This document shows, in pieces, positions 48,846-59,139 of a stretch of DNA of 64,000 nt. The DNA lies in NCBI RefSeq assembly GCF_022376445.1, contig NW_025955024.1, positions 62,001 through 126,000 of the forward strand. The letters are read 5' to 3'. This DNA comes from Fomitopsis serialis. Taxonomy: Eukaryota > Basidiomycota > Agaricomycetes > Polyporales > Fomitopsidaceae. Made by a program: the position numbers and the translations under genes. The notes beneath the pieces were generated by a model. The model saw nothing but the letters and a program-made list of their open reading frames with translations, was not told where the DNA came from and ran no database searches. Position 1 is the first letter of the stretch, and every line of letters starts with the position of its first letter.

Positions 48846-49858
48846 CTACTCCGGCACCTCCAGGTCAAAATGCTTAGGCAGGTCCTCCCAAATCTTCGCG
48901 CACTCCGCGCGGTGCTGGGACTCCAACAACGCCATACAATGCGCACACAGCGGTGGCTCGCCATAGCCCTTCTCCGACGAGCAGCCCTTCAGCCACACAT
49001 ACGGCAGCCACGGCCCCGCGACGTTCCACCCTGCCGTCCCGTCCGTGACGCGCTTCTTGTATATCGCCATGCGGTACTCGAGCCGTTCCTTGCATGCGCT
49101 GAGGTCCGCGCAGTCCTTCGACAGGGAGAGGTCGAATATTCGCTCCAGTGCGCCGTCCTTCGCGCGGGTGAGGAACACGCGTGCGTCGACGCACCGTCGG
49201 AGGTCGTCGAGGGAGAGCTGCTGTGTGCTCCCGTCAGGGTGCGTCGTCCCGCGCAGCAGGTCCTCTGTCCGGAGCTGGCAGCAGAGGTACATCGCGATGG
49301 GGAGAACGGACGATGTGTCGGTGAGCCGGGCGAGGTTCACGGCGGCGATGGGGTCGAGGCCGTAGCGGCTCCATTCGAGGTAGCGCGGCTTCTCGTACCA
49401 GCTCGCATATTGGTTGTCAAGGAACGTCTTGAGCACGCCGAGCGCGTCATTGTACAGGTTGTCTATTTGGTACTTGCGCCCGAGGCGAACGAGCGCATCT
49501 GTCGTCGCGAAGTCGATGCGCGTGCCGTCCAGCAGTCGGCTGTCAGGGCTTGAGCATTATCAACTCTGCGCACACGACCTTGCCAAGCACAAAGCCAGAC
49601 TTACCGGCCGCTGCCCAGCTGCACGCGCAGGAGTATGCGCAGGTCCTCATGGAAATCGGTGAGGTGGACGATCGGGCAGCCGTCGAGGACCTCGGCGTGG
49701 TTTGGCTGGGGGAGGGAGAACAAGTCCGCGAAGAACGGAGAGTCGCGCGCGAGTAGGCCCTGGTAGACGCGGAAACCAAATCCGGACGCCACGAGGACCA
49801 CGTTCCCGTCTGGGAACCAGAACTCTCCGTCTCGCTGGATGCACGGCGGAGGCGACAT
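48846..49858 (-). CDS. BTB/POZ-domain protein
   Basis: Two exons (49858-49605 and 49539-48846) give 315 residues. The first 110 residues have the BTB pattern of Agaricomycete proteins: D-G-E-F-W-F-P-D-G-N-V-V-L-V-A, F-R-V-Y-Q-G-L-L-A-R-D-S-P-F-F-A-D-L-F-S-L-P, then V-H-L-T-D-F-H-E-D-L and A-L-V-R-L-G-R-K-Y-Q-I-D-N-L. The C-terminal part has nine or so cysteines and histidines (L-C-C-Q, S-K-D-C-A-D-L-S-A-C, P-L-C-A-H-C) but no complete finger. BTB domains dimerise or link targets to Cullin-3; the family is greatly expanded in mushroom-forming fungi and mostly uncharacterised. The junction at 49605/49539 restores R-V-Q-L-G-S-G-R|R-L-L-D-G. A decayed copy lies at 13,550-14,120. Confidence 0.85.
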
Positions 49859-51556
49859 TGTGAAGGAACGACGATGTGAACAGGCTATGTCAATGGCAGC
49901 TATATGATACGAGGGACAATACAGTAGAGGACAATGTGGCGGGAAGGATCGGCGTGGCAGCGACGCTGATCATCAAAACTTATCGCCAAAAGAGCAGGTG
50001 GCTGATCTGTAGTAGTCCCTGATTATCATCCAAGTATGAGCATTGTATGAGCATTCAATACTTATCGCAACGATGTGCATTCATTCTGCGACCACTTGGC
50101 GACGCGGCGTCCCCACATTTCATAGTCGGCGGAGCAACTGACACCCTATGTCATGAGGCTATGGCATAATGTCGAAAGGTCAGACGATTGTCAGTGTCGA
50201 CTTAGTTTCGGTAAGACGTACCAAAGTTAATCACTTGACAGTAGGTCGTAAGCATGTCGTCTCAGAAACTTGCTTATTTTCGTACTAAGGCCATCTGTTA
50301 GGCATTGTGCATAATCATATTGCGTCGGTGTGACATATCTTACTCGGGTATACCCATCACGTATGATACATGCGAGGAAGATGCAGAGCAGGAACAAAGT
50401 CTAGTACTCAGCCTGGAGATCAAGGCGTGAACTTGAAGATGGCGATTGGAGAGCAACAGCGACCTCGAACCAGGGGAACAAGCAGACGGCAGAGCGATGA
50501 CAGTCGGCACATCAAGCGAGGCAGAGATGGCAATAAGAGTGAAGCAGCACAGCATCAGAGTCCGTGGCACAGTTCGACCGAGCCAGAGAGTCGAAGCTGC
50601 CAGAGGATCAAGTGGTTGAGTTCGCGTGATGCGGTGTGTCCCAAGATCGTGAAAGAGGACAGTGGAGCAAACATGAGTGCCGGTGAGTTACTCAGCAGCT
50701 CATCGGAGTCATTGATACCAATGATTACTGGAAGATGTCCACCATCAGTAACTTGAAGGATTTGAATAGTTCGGAATACGCCTTGCTACTTGCGTGCATC
50801 AATCGGTCAATGCACTAGCGACAGACCTTCACTCATTTCCCGCCGCAGCGGGTACGGGGTTTGCGCGGATGAAGGCGAAAGGGTGTGTGCACGAAGGAGC
50901 GCTGGCGTATGGGCAGGCTTGTACAGGGCTTGTAAGACCAGGCAAATAGGAAGGCGAGCGAGCCGGGAAGAGGGCGAGTGTGCGGGCAGGCAAGACGGAG
51001 AGGACGAGGGCGGACGACAAAAACGGGTGGTCGAGCGAGGCAATGAGACGGCGAGTGCGGCCGGACAAGAGCGGGAAATTAAATGGATGCGCGAGCAGAA
51101 ACACGCGTGAACTAGCAAGAGGACAAGAGCGAGCAGGAAAAAATGAGCAATGACTACTCACCTGCTCCTCGGACTTATGTAGTGTCGTAGTTCGCTCTCC
51201 CCACTGTCTTAGCACATCTGAGAGTAGTAGCAAGATATCACGGATGACTACACAGACATGGAGTGCGTATATGCGGATTGACACGCATATACCCACTCCA
51301 TGATGCAGTGTATTCGCGTGGGGACTACAATTACTGAGCTCTAAACCGTGCACAGGTCGGCCCTCACCGTCGGCAATGTAGGTTGTGATGGCTGCTTGGA
51401 ACATATATAAAGACCTGAACCTCGACTCGAGTTTGATTTTGGATGTGACTTTGAGCAGGGGGGACAAAGCTGTGGTGAGGGTAAGAGGTACGAAAGTTAA
51501 AGCTAGTGTACGGTGTAAAACTCAAACGATGTTTCTTACGGTATGTAAGTAAGTCG
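49859..51556. other. Long intergenic stretch, no supported gene
   Basis: Frames at 50370-50756 (+) and 50829-51467 (-) are long but compositionally simple (Ser/Arg/Gln-rich or Leu/Ser/Pro-rich) and lack splice partners or domains. A 13-bp palindrome-like pair GGAGTGCGTATATGCG / CGCATATACCCACTCC is near 51,259-51,301. Nothing else was identified. Confidence 0.45.
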
Positions 51557-51565
51557 GGCCTTGAG
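51557..51565 (+). repeat. Left target-site duplication of the palindromic element
   Basis: GGCCTTGAG directly abuts the element's first base (CAGGCTCC...) and is repeated at 52870-52878. Confidence 0.8.
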
Positions 51566-51578
51566 CAGGCTCCTAAAA

Positions 51579-51717
51579 CCAGCCGTCCATGGCGTTCTCG
51601 CTCCTACATGACGATAGCCCACCATATGCTGAATCCGAAAAAGGCAATTGTGTTTAGTGTTATGTAATGTCCGAAGTTTATGCGACTAAGAGGAGGAGAA
51701 CGCCATAGGACGGCTGG
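51579..51717. repeat. 139-bp MITE-like unit at the outer end of the left arm
   Basis: The unit starts CCAGCCGTCCATGGCGTTCT and ends with the near-inverse GAACGCCATAGGACGGCTGG, giving a 21-22 bp TIR with one mismatch. The mirror copy lies at 52718-52856 in the right arm. Confidence 0.65.
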
Positions 51718-52014
51718 CCAATTTCGTCCCCGAGGCCACCCCGAGGCATGCGCGCTTCGCCCTCAGGCCAGCAGTGCGGTCACAGTAAGTGACTGAGCGC
51801 CTTTCAGCGAGTTTCGGGGTCCCGCTTGGCTCGCTTGCCCCGAGTCATCCAAATCAGGACATCGCTCGACGCTCGTGCGTCGAGGCGCGATTCATGATGG
51901 TTTTCGGTCTCGTATCCATCCAATGGGAGGATGTGGGACTGACAACACATTTGGGAAACTCAGTGAGCATTTCTTTGGTGCCTCGCGTCGCTGCCCCAAA
52001 ATTTGACAAAATAA

Positions 52015-52084
52015 ATGAGCAGGGACTCGAACCCGTGCACCCAAAAAGGTGACCGGCGGCCATGACCACTGCACCAAAGTACCA
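52015..52084 (-). repeat. tRNA-like Pol III promoter sequence, left arm
   Basis: This is the minus-strand mirror of the sequence at 52351-52420, with a B box GGTTCGAGTCC and an A-box-like TTGGTGCAGTGG about 33 bp upstream. The acceptor and T stems do not pair, so it is not a functional tRNA gene but looks tRNA-derived, as in SINE heads. Confidence 0.55.
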
Positions 52085-52350
52085 ACACTGCTTCATCGAT
52101 GGCACTACATAAGAGTACCAGCCAGCTCGTGGGACCCATTGCCTGTCAACTCCGAAGTACACGCCCACCCTTGTATAAATGACGGGATAATCATTGTCAG
52201 TGCCCCATGTGGCAGATGCGCTGCCCGGCACGTCAGCGAAGCACACGGTCACTGCAGTATGCACGTCGTGATGTGCTACATAGGGGTGGCCATAAATGGG
52301 TCCCACGAGCTGGCTGGTAGTCTTATGTAGTGCCGTCGATGAAGCAGTGT

Positions 52351-52420
52351 TGGTACTTTGGTGCAGTGGTCATGGCCGCCGGTCACCTTTTTGGGTGCAC
52401 GGGTTCGAGTCCCTGCTCAT
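52351..52420 (+). repeat. tRNA-like Pol III promoter sequence, right arm
   Basis: The A-box-like TTGGTGCAGTGG (52358-52369) and a perfect B box GGTTCGAGTCC (52402-52412) are correctly spaced for internal Pol III promotion. The T-stem has mismatches and no good seven-base acceptor stem can be drawn, so I call it tRNA-derived rather than a tRNA. Confidence 0.55.
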
Positions 52421-52717
52421 TTATTTTGTCAAATCTTGGGGCAGCGACGCGAGGCACCAAAGAAATGCTCACTGAGTTTCCCAAATGTGTTGTCAGTCCC
52501 ACATCCTCCCATTGGATGGATACGAGACCGAAAACCATCATGAATCGCGCCTCGACGCACGAGCGTCGAGCGATGTCCTGATTTGGATGACTCGGGGCAA
52601 GCGAGCCAAGCGGGACCCCGAAACTCGCTGAAAGGCGCTCAGTCACTTACTGTGACCGCACTGCTGGCCTGAGGGCGAAGCGCGCATGCCTCGGGGTGGC
52701 CTCGGGGACGAAATTGG

Positions 52718-52856
52718 CCAGCCGTCCTATGGCGTTCTCCTCCTCTTAGTCGCATAAACTTCGGACATTACATAACACTAAACACAATTGCCTTTTTCGG
52801 ATTCAGCATATGGTGGGCTATCGTCATGTAGGAGCGAGAACGCCATGGACGGCTGG
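52718..52856. repeat. 139-bp MITE-like unit at the outer end of the right arm
   Basis: Mirror copy of 51579-51717, with the same 21-22 bp terminal inverted repeats (CCAGCCGTCC...). Confidence 0.65.
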
Positions 52857-52869
52857 TTTTAGGAGCCTG

Positions 52870-52878
52870 GGCCTTGAG
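52870..52878 (+). repeat. Right target-site duplication of the palindromic element
   Basis: GGCCTTGAG directly follows the last base of the element (...GGAGCCTG) and matches 51557-51565 exactly. Confidence 0.8.
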
Positions 52879-54448
52879 GTAAGTTTTTGACATGGGGTTT
52901 TAAACGTTAAAAACGTGACCAAGTAATGTGTCACGTGATAATTTTCGCCTGCCTGTACAGCTCCTGATGGGCCCCTCGTCTCCTCATGTATGGTAAATGG
53001 TAGAGTGTGCAAATGATGACGGGGACTGAAGTGGGATGGACATCACAAATAAAATCACTGGCGGGCGGAACTGCTCGCTGCTCGCTCAGTGTAAGGGATG
53101 CGTAAGCGCCGGAATACATCGCACGAGCGCCCGACGCTCATACTTACGAGTAATATATTCGTTTTCCGTTTTCCGTTTTCCGTTTCTTTCCTGACTCACC
53201 GTAGAGTCATCCTAGACTCGTTCTCGTTTTGTATATGCTGTACTCAGAGTGGAATCGGAGTGAATACCTGTGCCACCGCCACCACTCATTCACTTTGTCC
53301 CTTTATAGTAGTAATCTCGCTTACATTTTGTCTACGCCCCTCGGGGTGACTCACCGTTCCATAGGGTATAGGTACTGTACGTATTTCGGGCTGTAGGCCC
53401 AAGTTTCGATACGAGGATGCTTACCTACTCACCTTCGCGTCCGACCATCAACTTCCCATGTGTTTCTGACCTCGCCGACACTACTTACGCTCACCCGCGC
53501 CAACAAGCCAGATTCCTCACACTGAGCTGGACACTCATTTGAGCCTCGCGAACTCTGCTGACACTCACATTTCTCAGCCATCTCACTCTTCCACACTGTG
53601 TATGGTAGCGTGAGTTGCTTGGTTCTCGATGAAATGCATTCACTGTTCGCAGGTAATACCATATATGGCAAGTGATTCTATATACGGAAGATCTCGAACT
53701 GCCAGTGGGACAGCATGTGCAGTACCGTTGACATAATACAGTAACATATCCATAGCAAGATTATATAGGCTAACAATGGTGCAATGTGCCTGATCAAACG
53801 AGCAAAAATGTCATGAAAAGCAATAAGAGACTCACAACTTACAAGCCACCGGCGATGCTCCCGGGCGCTTAGTGAAGCGCGAGAGCGAGCATTAGCGCTC
53901 ATCTGTCTGATTTTGGCACCGAGTTGATATCAGTGCAAACAAGTCTGCCCCAGACACGGCTAGCTGCAGTGTAACTGGAACCAATGTTACAAGATTAGAG
54001 GTGTCAGTTCAGTCCATGACTGCACAAACAATACATTGAACTTGCATCGAACACACCACCGAGTATGTCACGTGTCAATAGTTACTGACATTATATACAT
54101 CCCTTTTCTGAACCGGAGTTTCTTACATGTTAAAAACACGTTTGAAACATGTCAAAAACTGACATGTTTCTTACATCGGGTTATACACCGAACACTAGTT
54201 AAAGCTGACGCGACGCAACAGTCGCGACTTGACTTCATGTCATGTGACCGAGGCACTGCGAGCCTCATCCATTCGTCGACGAAACGTCGTGCCTTCACAC
54301 AAAGATTGGCCCTGCACTTTTGCTGATTTGAACCTGTTTTCCTCCTCATGGCTATCCAATCATCGCACGCCATCGTTGAACCCGTTCACCTCGCGTCGGT
54401 CGAAGCGAGGTATATTAAATATCCCAGATACATATCCCCATAAATGCC
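52879..54448. other. Intergenic stretch with small repeats
   Basis: It contains a (CGTTTTC)n tract at 53160-53186 and an inverted repeat of 11 bp (GAAACATGTCA / TGACATGTTTC, 54144-54154 and 54160-54170). Frames on both strands are short and unsupported. No gene was recognised. Confidence 0.45.
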
Positions 54449-56127
54449 TCAGAAGCGTTTCGCATCGCCGTAGAACGCACTCAAACCCCCGCCGTTTCGG
54501 CCCATGAATGCGTCCCCAAAGCCCCGGCCCACCGACTGCTTGAGCACATACGTCTTGTACGCGTAAAACAGCCCCGCAAGCACGCCAAGCACCCCCGCGA
54601 TCTTCAGGACCGTCCAGAGGAAGGTCGACGCCACGGCGGACTTGGCACCCACGATCGTGTTCCGCTGCTTGTCCGGGCTGGAGAGGATGGCGGAGTACGT
54701 GGTGACGCTAATGATGCTGTTGGGCGGTGTGAACGTCTGTGGGGGTAGGACGCGCAAGGGCAGACTCACTCGTGATTGTCTGAAACGTCACCCGTCATGG
54801 CGGAGAAGCCAAGGTAGGGCGCGTTGGGCAGGCTGATGTCACGAATGGTGAAGCATTCTACCCAATCATCCCATGCCCTGTACTGTGCCTTGACCTGTCA
54901 GCGCAACATGATAAGTACGGAAGGCGCGGCGTTCGATGGCGATGCCTTACGCTGAGCAGCTTGTCCTTTACATATGACACCCGCAGCTTCGTAGCTACGT
55001 TCGTGCGACGGAGGTTTGCCTTGCCACGCTCGTTAGAGACCAGCAAGAGCCTGCGATGGACGGACTCACTGAGCAGCCACCCAGACTGTCTTTTTGACCA
55101 TCACCCCCCAGGTCGTACTCCGTCTTGCCATCACCCAACATGCCAACGATGCGCGGGAACGAGTACGAGTGTCGTGTGTTGGCGTATCTGAATGCACAAA
55201 GTCAGCCTATCCCTTGACAAGTCTTCAGAAGTCTCCGATATACTCACGTATCAAGGAATATTCCAAGACCCTCGAAGTTGTCTAAGGGCGCGTACTGTGA
55301 GCACAGCGAATGGGTATGCGTACAACGGGATACATACCGATGCTACCAAAGACGGGTCCAGGCTGTGCCCTCGCGGTCGTCAACCACATCGCGAGACCGT
55401 CTCCATACAAGTGTGTTGAATCGCCGTGAATCTAGTATGTGTGGTCAGACGACCGGACACCGTTTTCTTGAATCGAGCGCACCTTGAACTCGACTTCGAT
55501 GATCCAGTTCTGTGCTGTGAGCGGTACACGCGACCACAGCCAACCCTGCGCTTTGTCAGTCTCATATAGCGCTACGCCGCATGGGAACGAAAAGTACCAT
55601 CTGCGACGGTCGATTCCGGGTGAGGCGGACGTGCTTGTTCGTGTTCTGCGTCGCACGACACCATCAGCTCTTGACAAAGAAGAGCATACGATACGACTCA
55701 CGACGTATGCGTCTGCACCGAAGTCCCACCATCTTAAGGAGCGAACGATGTCAGCATGTCGAACGGCCTGCGAGGTGTGTGGAGACGTACCGGTTCTGTA
55801 GGTCTTGGTCGATGTAGGGGGCGTATATCGAATGTGTTCGAAGTGATATTGTCTAGCACATCCGAGTGTTAGTTCAAGGGTATGAAATGTTCCATGTCAT
55901 GCGGGCAGCAGTCTTCTTGGGCGTCGCAGCTAGTCTCCCTTTCACCGTTGCTGACCAGCCCTTCCCACCATTGACTAGACAACACCACACCCTTCTTCCA
56001 AAAGACATTGAAATCATCGGAACATATTACTCACTCTTTCGATCGTCTGGTTCCCCAGATTCGTATCCAGCACCGCCAGTGCACTGAGGGGCAACAAGCC
56101 CAGCCAAAACAACAGCCCGCCCAGCAT
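54449..56127 (-). CDS. L-type lectin of the early secretory pathway (VIP36/ERGIC-53 family)
   Basis: The start at 56127 encodes a signal peptide (M-L-G-G-L-L-F-W-L-G-L-L-P-L-S-A-L-A), then exons with T-I-S-L-R-T-H-S-I-Y-A-P-Y, W-D-F-G-A-D-A-Y-V, V-R-L-T and G-W-L-W-S-R-V-P-L-T-A-Q-N-W. The carbohydrate domain core has D-G-L-A-M-W-L-T, P-G-P-V-F-G-S, D-N-F-E-G-L, N-T-R-H-S-Y-S-F-P-R and a final R-D-I-S-L-P-N-A-P-Y-L-G-F-S-A-M-T-G-D-V-S-D. One transmembrane helix (L-K-I-A-G-V-L-G-V-L-A-G-L-F-Y-A-Y) and a short cytosolic tail ending A-K-R-F follow; the final Phe fits ER-exit signals of this family. These lectins bind high-mannose glycans on cargo and cycle between ER and Golgi. It shares strand and role with the KDEL receptor next to it. 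Confidence 0.88.
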
Positions 56128-56450
56128 GACGGCTCAGCTCAAGTCCAAGCAAGAGAGTGATTCAAAACGAAAGCGAGCGGCAAGAAATAGTATACAGACA
56201 GCTCAGTCCGGGGCCGAAAACGACAGTGACGAGAGCTTGTTCGCGGTGGCGAGCACTGGCAAGTCGCGGTCGCTGAGACCGAGGGAAGGGCGCTACACTG
56301 ACGAGCGCTTGTTTGTGTACGCGTTCCAGACGCGTCGGTGCGCTCATATTTTTTCAACAACTCACGGTTCGCGATTGTAATGTTGGGCGAGGGTGGGAGC
56401 CAGCCTATGAGCTGGAAAGCGGTCCATATACACTACGCTTTAGGATACAA

Positions 56451-57439
56451 TTATGCAGGTAGCTCAAACCGCTGCCCTTGTAACACTCTGTACAAAGTTC
56501 GAGTAAAAACGGTACGAACACGCGCGCAGTGACACGTCAGCGTTTGTCCAGTGGGGGCGCGTGCGACAACACTTACTTTGTGAAGTAGACGTAGAAGAAG
56601 TCGAGGTACAGCGCCGTCTGCACAATGCCCGCAGTGACCGCAATTGGGTCGACCACGTCCTCTGTCCAGTACCTAGACCGAGCGTCAAGTCCGCGTTCAG
56701 CCGAAAAGGCCGGCAGTGAACGTACCTGTATATCCAATTTGGGATGTACAACGCCCTGTATGCACCTAGTGCGGCCAAGTAGTGTGTCGTAATCGTCTCC
56801 GCCTCTCCCGTGCGTTGCAGCATGAACAGTTGCGGGAGGATGGCGACCGACTCCAGGAAGATGGAGAATGCCCAGAGGATCTCTGACACGAGCCAGCGGT
56901 AGTGGAATATCAGCGCCAGAACGACGCAGGGCCCGAGGAGGTATTCTACGCGGAATGTGTCGATCGACGGGTCGTTCGTTGGTCTTGATGCGCAGGCTGT
57001 TGAGTAGACGAAGGGCAAGGCGGGGCCAACATGACGCACCGGTATTTCACTTTCATCATGTAGAGGACGTAACAACTGCTCGAGATGAAGAAAATCTTCA
57101 TGAGACTGTTGTATAGCGACACATAGTCGGTGAAGAGGTCAAGGTAACGCGTCACGAAGACAGCGACGTAGAGGGCCTGTGTTTTGAAGGAGAGACCTGC
57201 GACCGTTCGTTAGTACGCTATCCTAGGCGCGTACAAAGCGAGTCGGAGAAAAAGGGCTCAACGGTGTTGTCACATTGTGCAGAACACGTACCTCGAACCG
57301 ACCGCGTCGCATTGATCTTGTACAACAGGATTAAGATGGACGCCAAGTGGGACATGTCCCCTGGTAACAACGGTCGTCAGTCGTTCGTCGTTCTCGGACA
57401 GAGTCTTGCGCGCATACCGAACAACCGGAAGAGATTCAT
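56451..57439 (-). CDS. ERD2: ER lumen protein-retaining receptor (KDEL/HDEL receptor)
   Basis: Exons read [24 protein letters not shown], then [22 protein letters not shown]. These are followed by [62 protein letters not shown] and the end [12 protein letters not shown] (stop at 56451-56453). All seven-helix hallmarks of ERD2 are present, including the Arg, Glu and Tyr residues that contact the C-terminal signal. The receptor retrieves H/KDEL-tagged chaperones from Golgi to ER. In the last intron an AAG acceptor would give an early stop; the CAG at about 56,489 restores the family C-terminus. Confidence 0.95.
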
Positions 57440-57700
57440 GGTGGTGCAGACAGAAGGACGAAGTGGACGTGAACGTGGAAGCCTGCACTGAAGTCGGTTT
57501 GCGTCTATCCTGAGTGACGACGTGTAGGTAACGTGAGACCCAATATGCACACAATTCATCGTCTTGCATACAAAGTTATCTATGCTGTACGGCCTGTTTA
57601 AATATTATACATAATGCACAGAAGGCTATCAGATGCGCGTTAGGACTTATCCCCCTCAGCCGCGACCGCGCGCCAGACACGCTCTTCACCGTCACCAACG
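57440..57700. promoter_or_regulatory. Divergent promoter region of the KDEL receptor and clathrin light chain genes
   Basis: The 261 bp between two divergent start codons must carry both promoters. A TAAATATTATACATAATGCA run near 57,600 is the only AT-rich stretch. Confidence 0.4.
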
Positions 57701-58673
57701 ATGACCGACTTCCTCGCCCGCGAGAGTGAGCTCCTCGGCGACGAATTCACCGGAACGCCCACCGGCGGTAGCTACGCGACAGCGGGCGGCGACATCGACT
57801 TTGACCTCGCCGCCTCCGCCTTCCCCGACATCTCGCTCGATGGCACGGGCGACATCCCCACACCTGCTCTCCCCGCAGCCCCCGCAGTCTCCTCTGGCTT
57901 CTCCTTCGACGACTTTGCGAGCCCGCCAAGGGAGCGGCAGACGGAGGTGAAGGTCACCGGCGACGATGAGATCGAGAAATTCGAGGACCAGTTCCCGGAC
58001 ATTGAGGTCCCAGTGCGTTGTCTGCTGGCTTGCGTGTGTCGTTGGGGTGGCGCTCACGAGCGCGCATATAGTCGTCTGAGCCGCTGAGGCAACCGAGCTT
58101 CGGTGCAGCACCCACCTTCGCACCCCAGCCCCAACCATCAGCATTCACGTCAACACCCATATTCAACCGACCGCCCGAGGAGGACGAGCCAGAGGTCATC
58201 AAGTGCGTTGCGTTTTTCACTACCGTTTTCGTCTACTTACATCGCACGCTACAGACAATGGCGAGAGCGGCAGGCAGAGGAGATCAAGGCGCGCGACGAG
58301 GCCTCGAAGCTGAAGCGCGAGGAGACCGTCTCCAAGGCCGAGCGTGCCATCGACCAGTTCTATGAGGAGTACTCCGCGAAGAAGGAGCGCAACATCCGCG
58401 AGAACAAGTACGTCGTCTGCCCTGCCTTCCCCCTCCCGCTCTCACCTGACGTTCCGCAGGGATCACGAGGAGGAGTTCGTCGCGAAGATAACCGACTCTC
58501 TTTCGAACGGCACGACGTGGGAGCGAATCTGCGAACTTCTAGAGCTCCAGAACTCGCAGAGCAAGACGATTGCGCGCGCGGGCCCCGGCACGACCGACCT
58601 CACGCGTTTCAAGCAGGTCTTGCTCCGGTTGAAAAGGGAGGGCGATGCAGCCCCGGGTGCTGCAGGTTACTGA
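57701..58673 (+). CDS. Clathrin light chain
   Basis: M-T-D-F-L-A-R-E-S-E-L-L-G-D-E-F opens an acidic N-terminal part. The conserved light-chain start of the consensus region is F-E-D-Q-F-P-D-I-E-V. After a Pro-rich linker (R-P-P-E-E-D-E-P-E-V-I-K) comes the heavy-chain-binding helix (Q-W-R-E-R-Q-A-E-E-I-K-A-R-D-E-A-S-K ... A-I-D-Q-F-Y-E-E-Y-S-A-K-K-E). The C-terminal W-E-R-I-C-E-L-L-E-L-Q-N-S-Q-S-K-T block with T-D-L-T-R-F-K-Q-V-L-L-R-L-K follows. It stabilises clathrin coats in endocytosis and trans-Golgi traffic. Four exons and three short introns; all in phase. Confidence 0.94.
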
Positions 58674-59139
58674 GTGGTGTACATGGTACGGACTATTTAA
58701 TGACAAGACGTCTCTACAGTACACAGTTCTCGTCAATATTGCTATTCTGCCTCAGCGACGCGAGATGCTGCGCTAGGGCAGATCATCGGACACTGCCAGG
58801 CAGCCAGTCCAGCCTCAAGCTCAAGGCAGGCACGCAAAGTGGTGACCGGTGACCGGGACCAGCTGCAGTGCTACTGAGTGCTTCCGAAAGGAATAATTGA
58901 CCACTTGCGACTGCAAGCTGACAAGCCGTTCCCGGTCGTACTCACAGTGTAGGCCAACACTCGTGCTCGAGGGTGTCAGGGCATTTTATCCGGTCATAAA
59001 GTCCATTAAGCCTCGAGGCGAGCGCGCAATACGTATACAAGTCCGAAAGACATAACTACGTCCGAAAATCATGCTACGGCTACACTACAGTCCGAACCAT
59101 TCAAAACTCAAAGTCCACAGTTCATCGCAGTCCGAATGT
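58674..59139. other. Convergent intergenic stretch
   Basis: No gene. The words GTCCGAAAGACATAACTACGTCCGAAAATCATG and TACAGTCCGAACCATTC repeat a GTCCGAA core four times at 59,040-59,135, next to the LRR gene's end. Confidence 0.5.

Larger units (their letters stand above)
51566..52869. mobile_element. 1.3-kb palindromic (fold-back / Mutator-like) non-autonomous element
   Basis: Two inverted arms of 575 bp (51566-52140 and 52295-52869) surround a 154-bp spacer. The arms differ at only a handful of positions (for example CGATGGCAC versus CGACGGCAC, AGAGTACC versus AGACTACC), so the element is young or homogenised. Ends are CAGGCTCCTAAAACCAGCCG and its inverse, with 9-bp target duplications (GGCCTTGAG). 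Very long TIRs and a 9-bp duplication are the combination seen in Mutator-like elements and fold-back derivatives. No transposase is encoded; the frames in the arms are mirror copies. Each arm starts with a smaller TIR unit and holds a tRNA-like promoter, listed separately. An alternative is head-to-head insertion of two copies of one repeat, but the single outer duplication argues against it. Confidence 0.8.

Noticed and set aside
52351..52420. Two true tRNA genes
   Set aside because: A and B boxes are present, but the acceptor and T stems do not pair and no sensible anticodon arm can be drawn.
51789..52646. Mirror-image open frames in the palindrome (51789-52052 + and 52383-52646 -, among others)
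   Set aside because: They are the same sequence in inverted arms, include the tRNA-like region, and show no protein family pattern.
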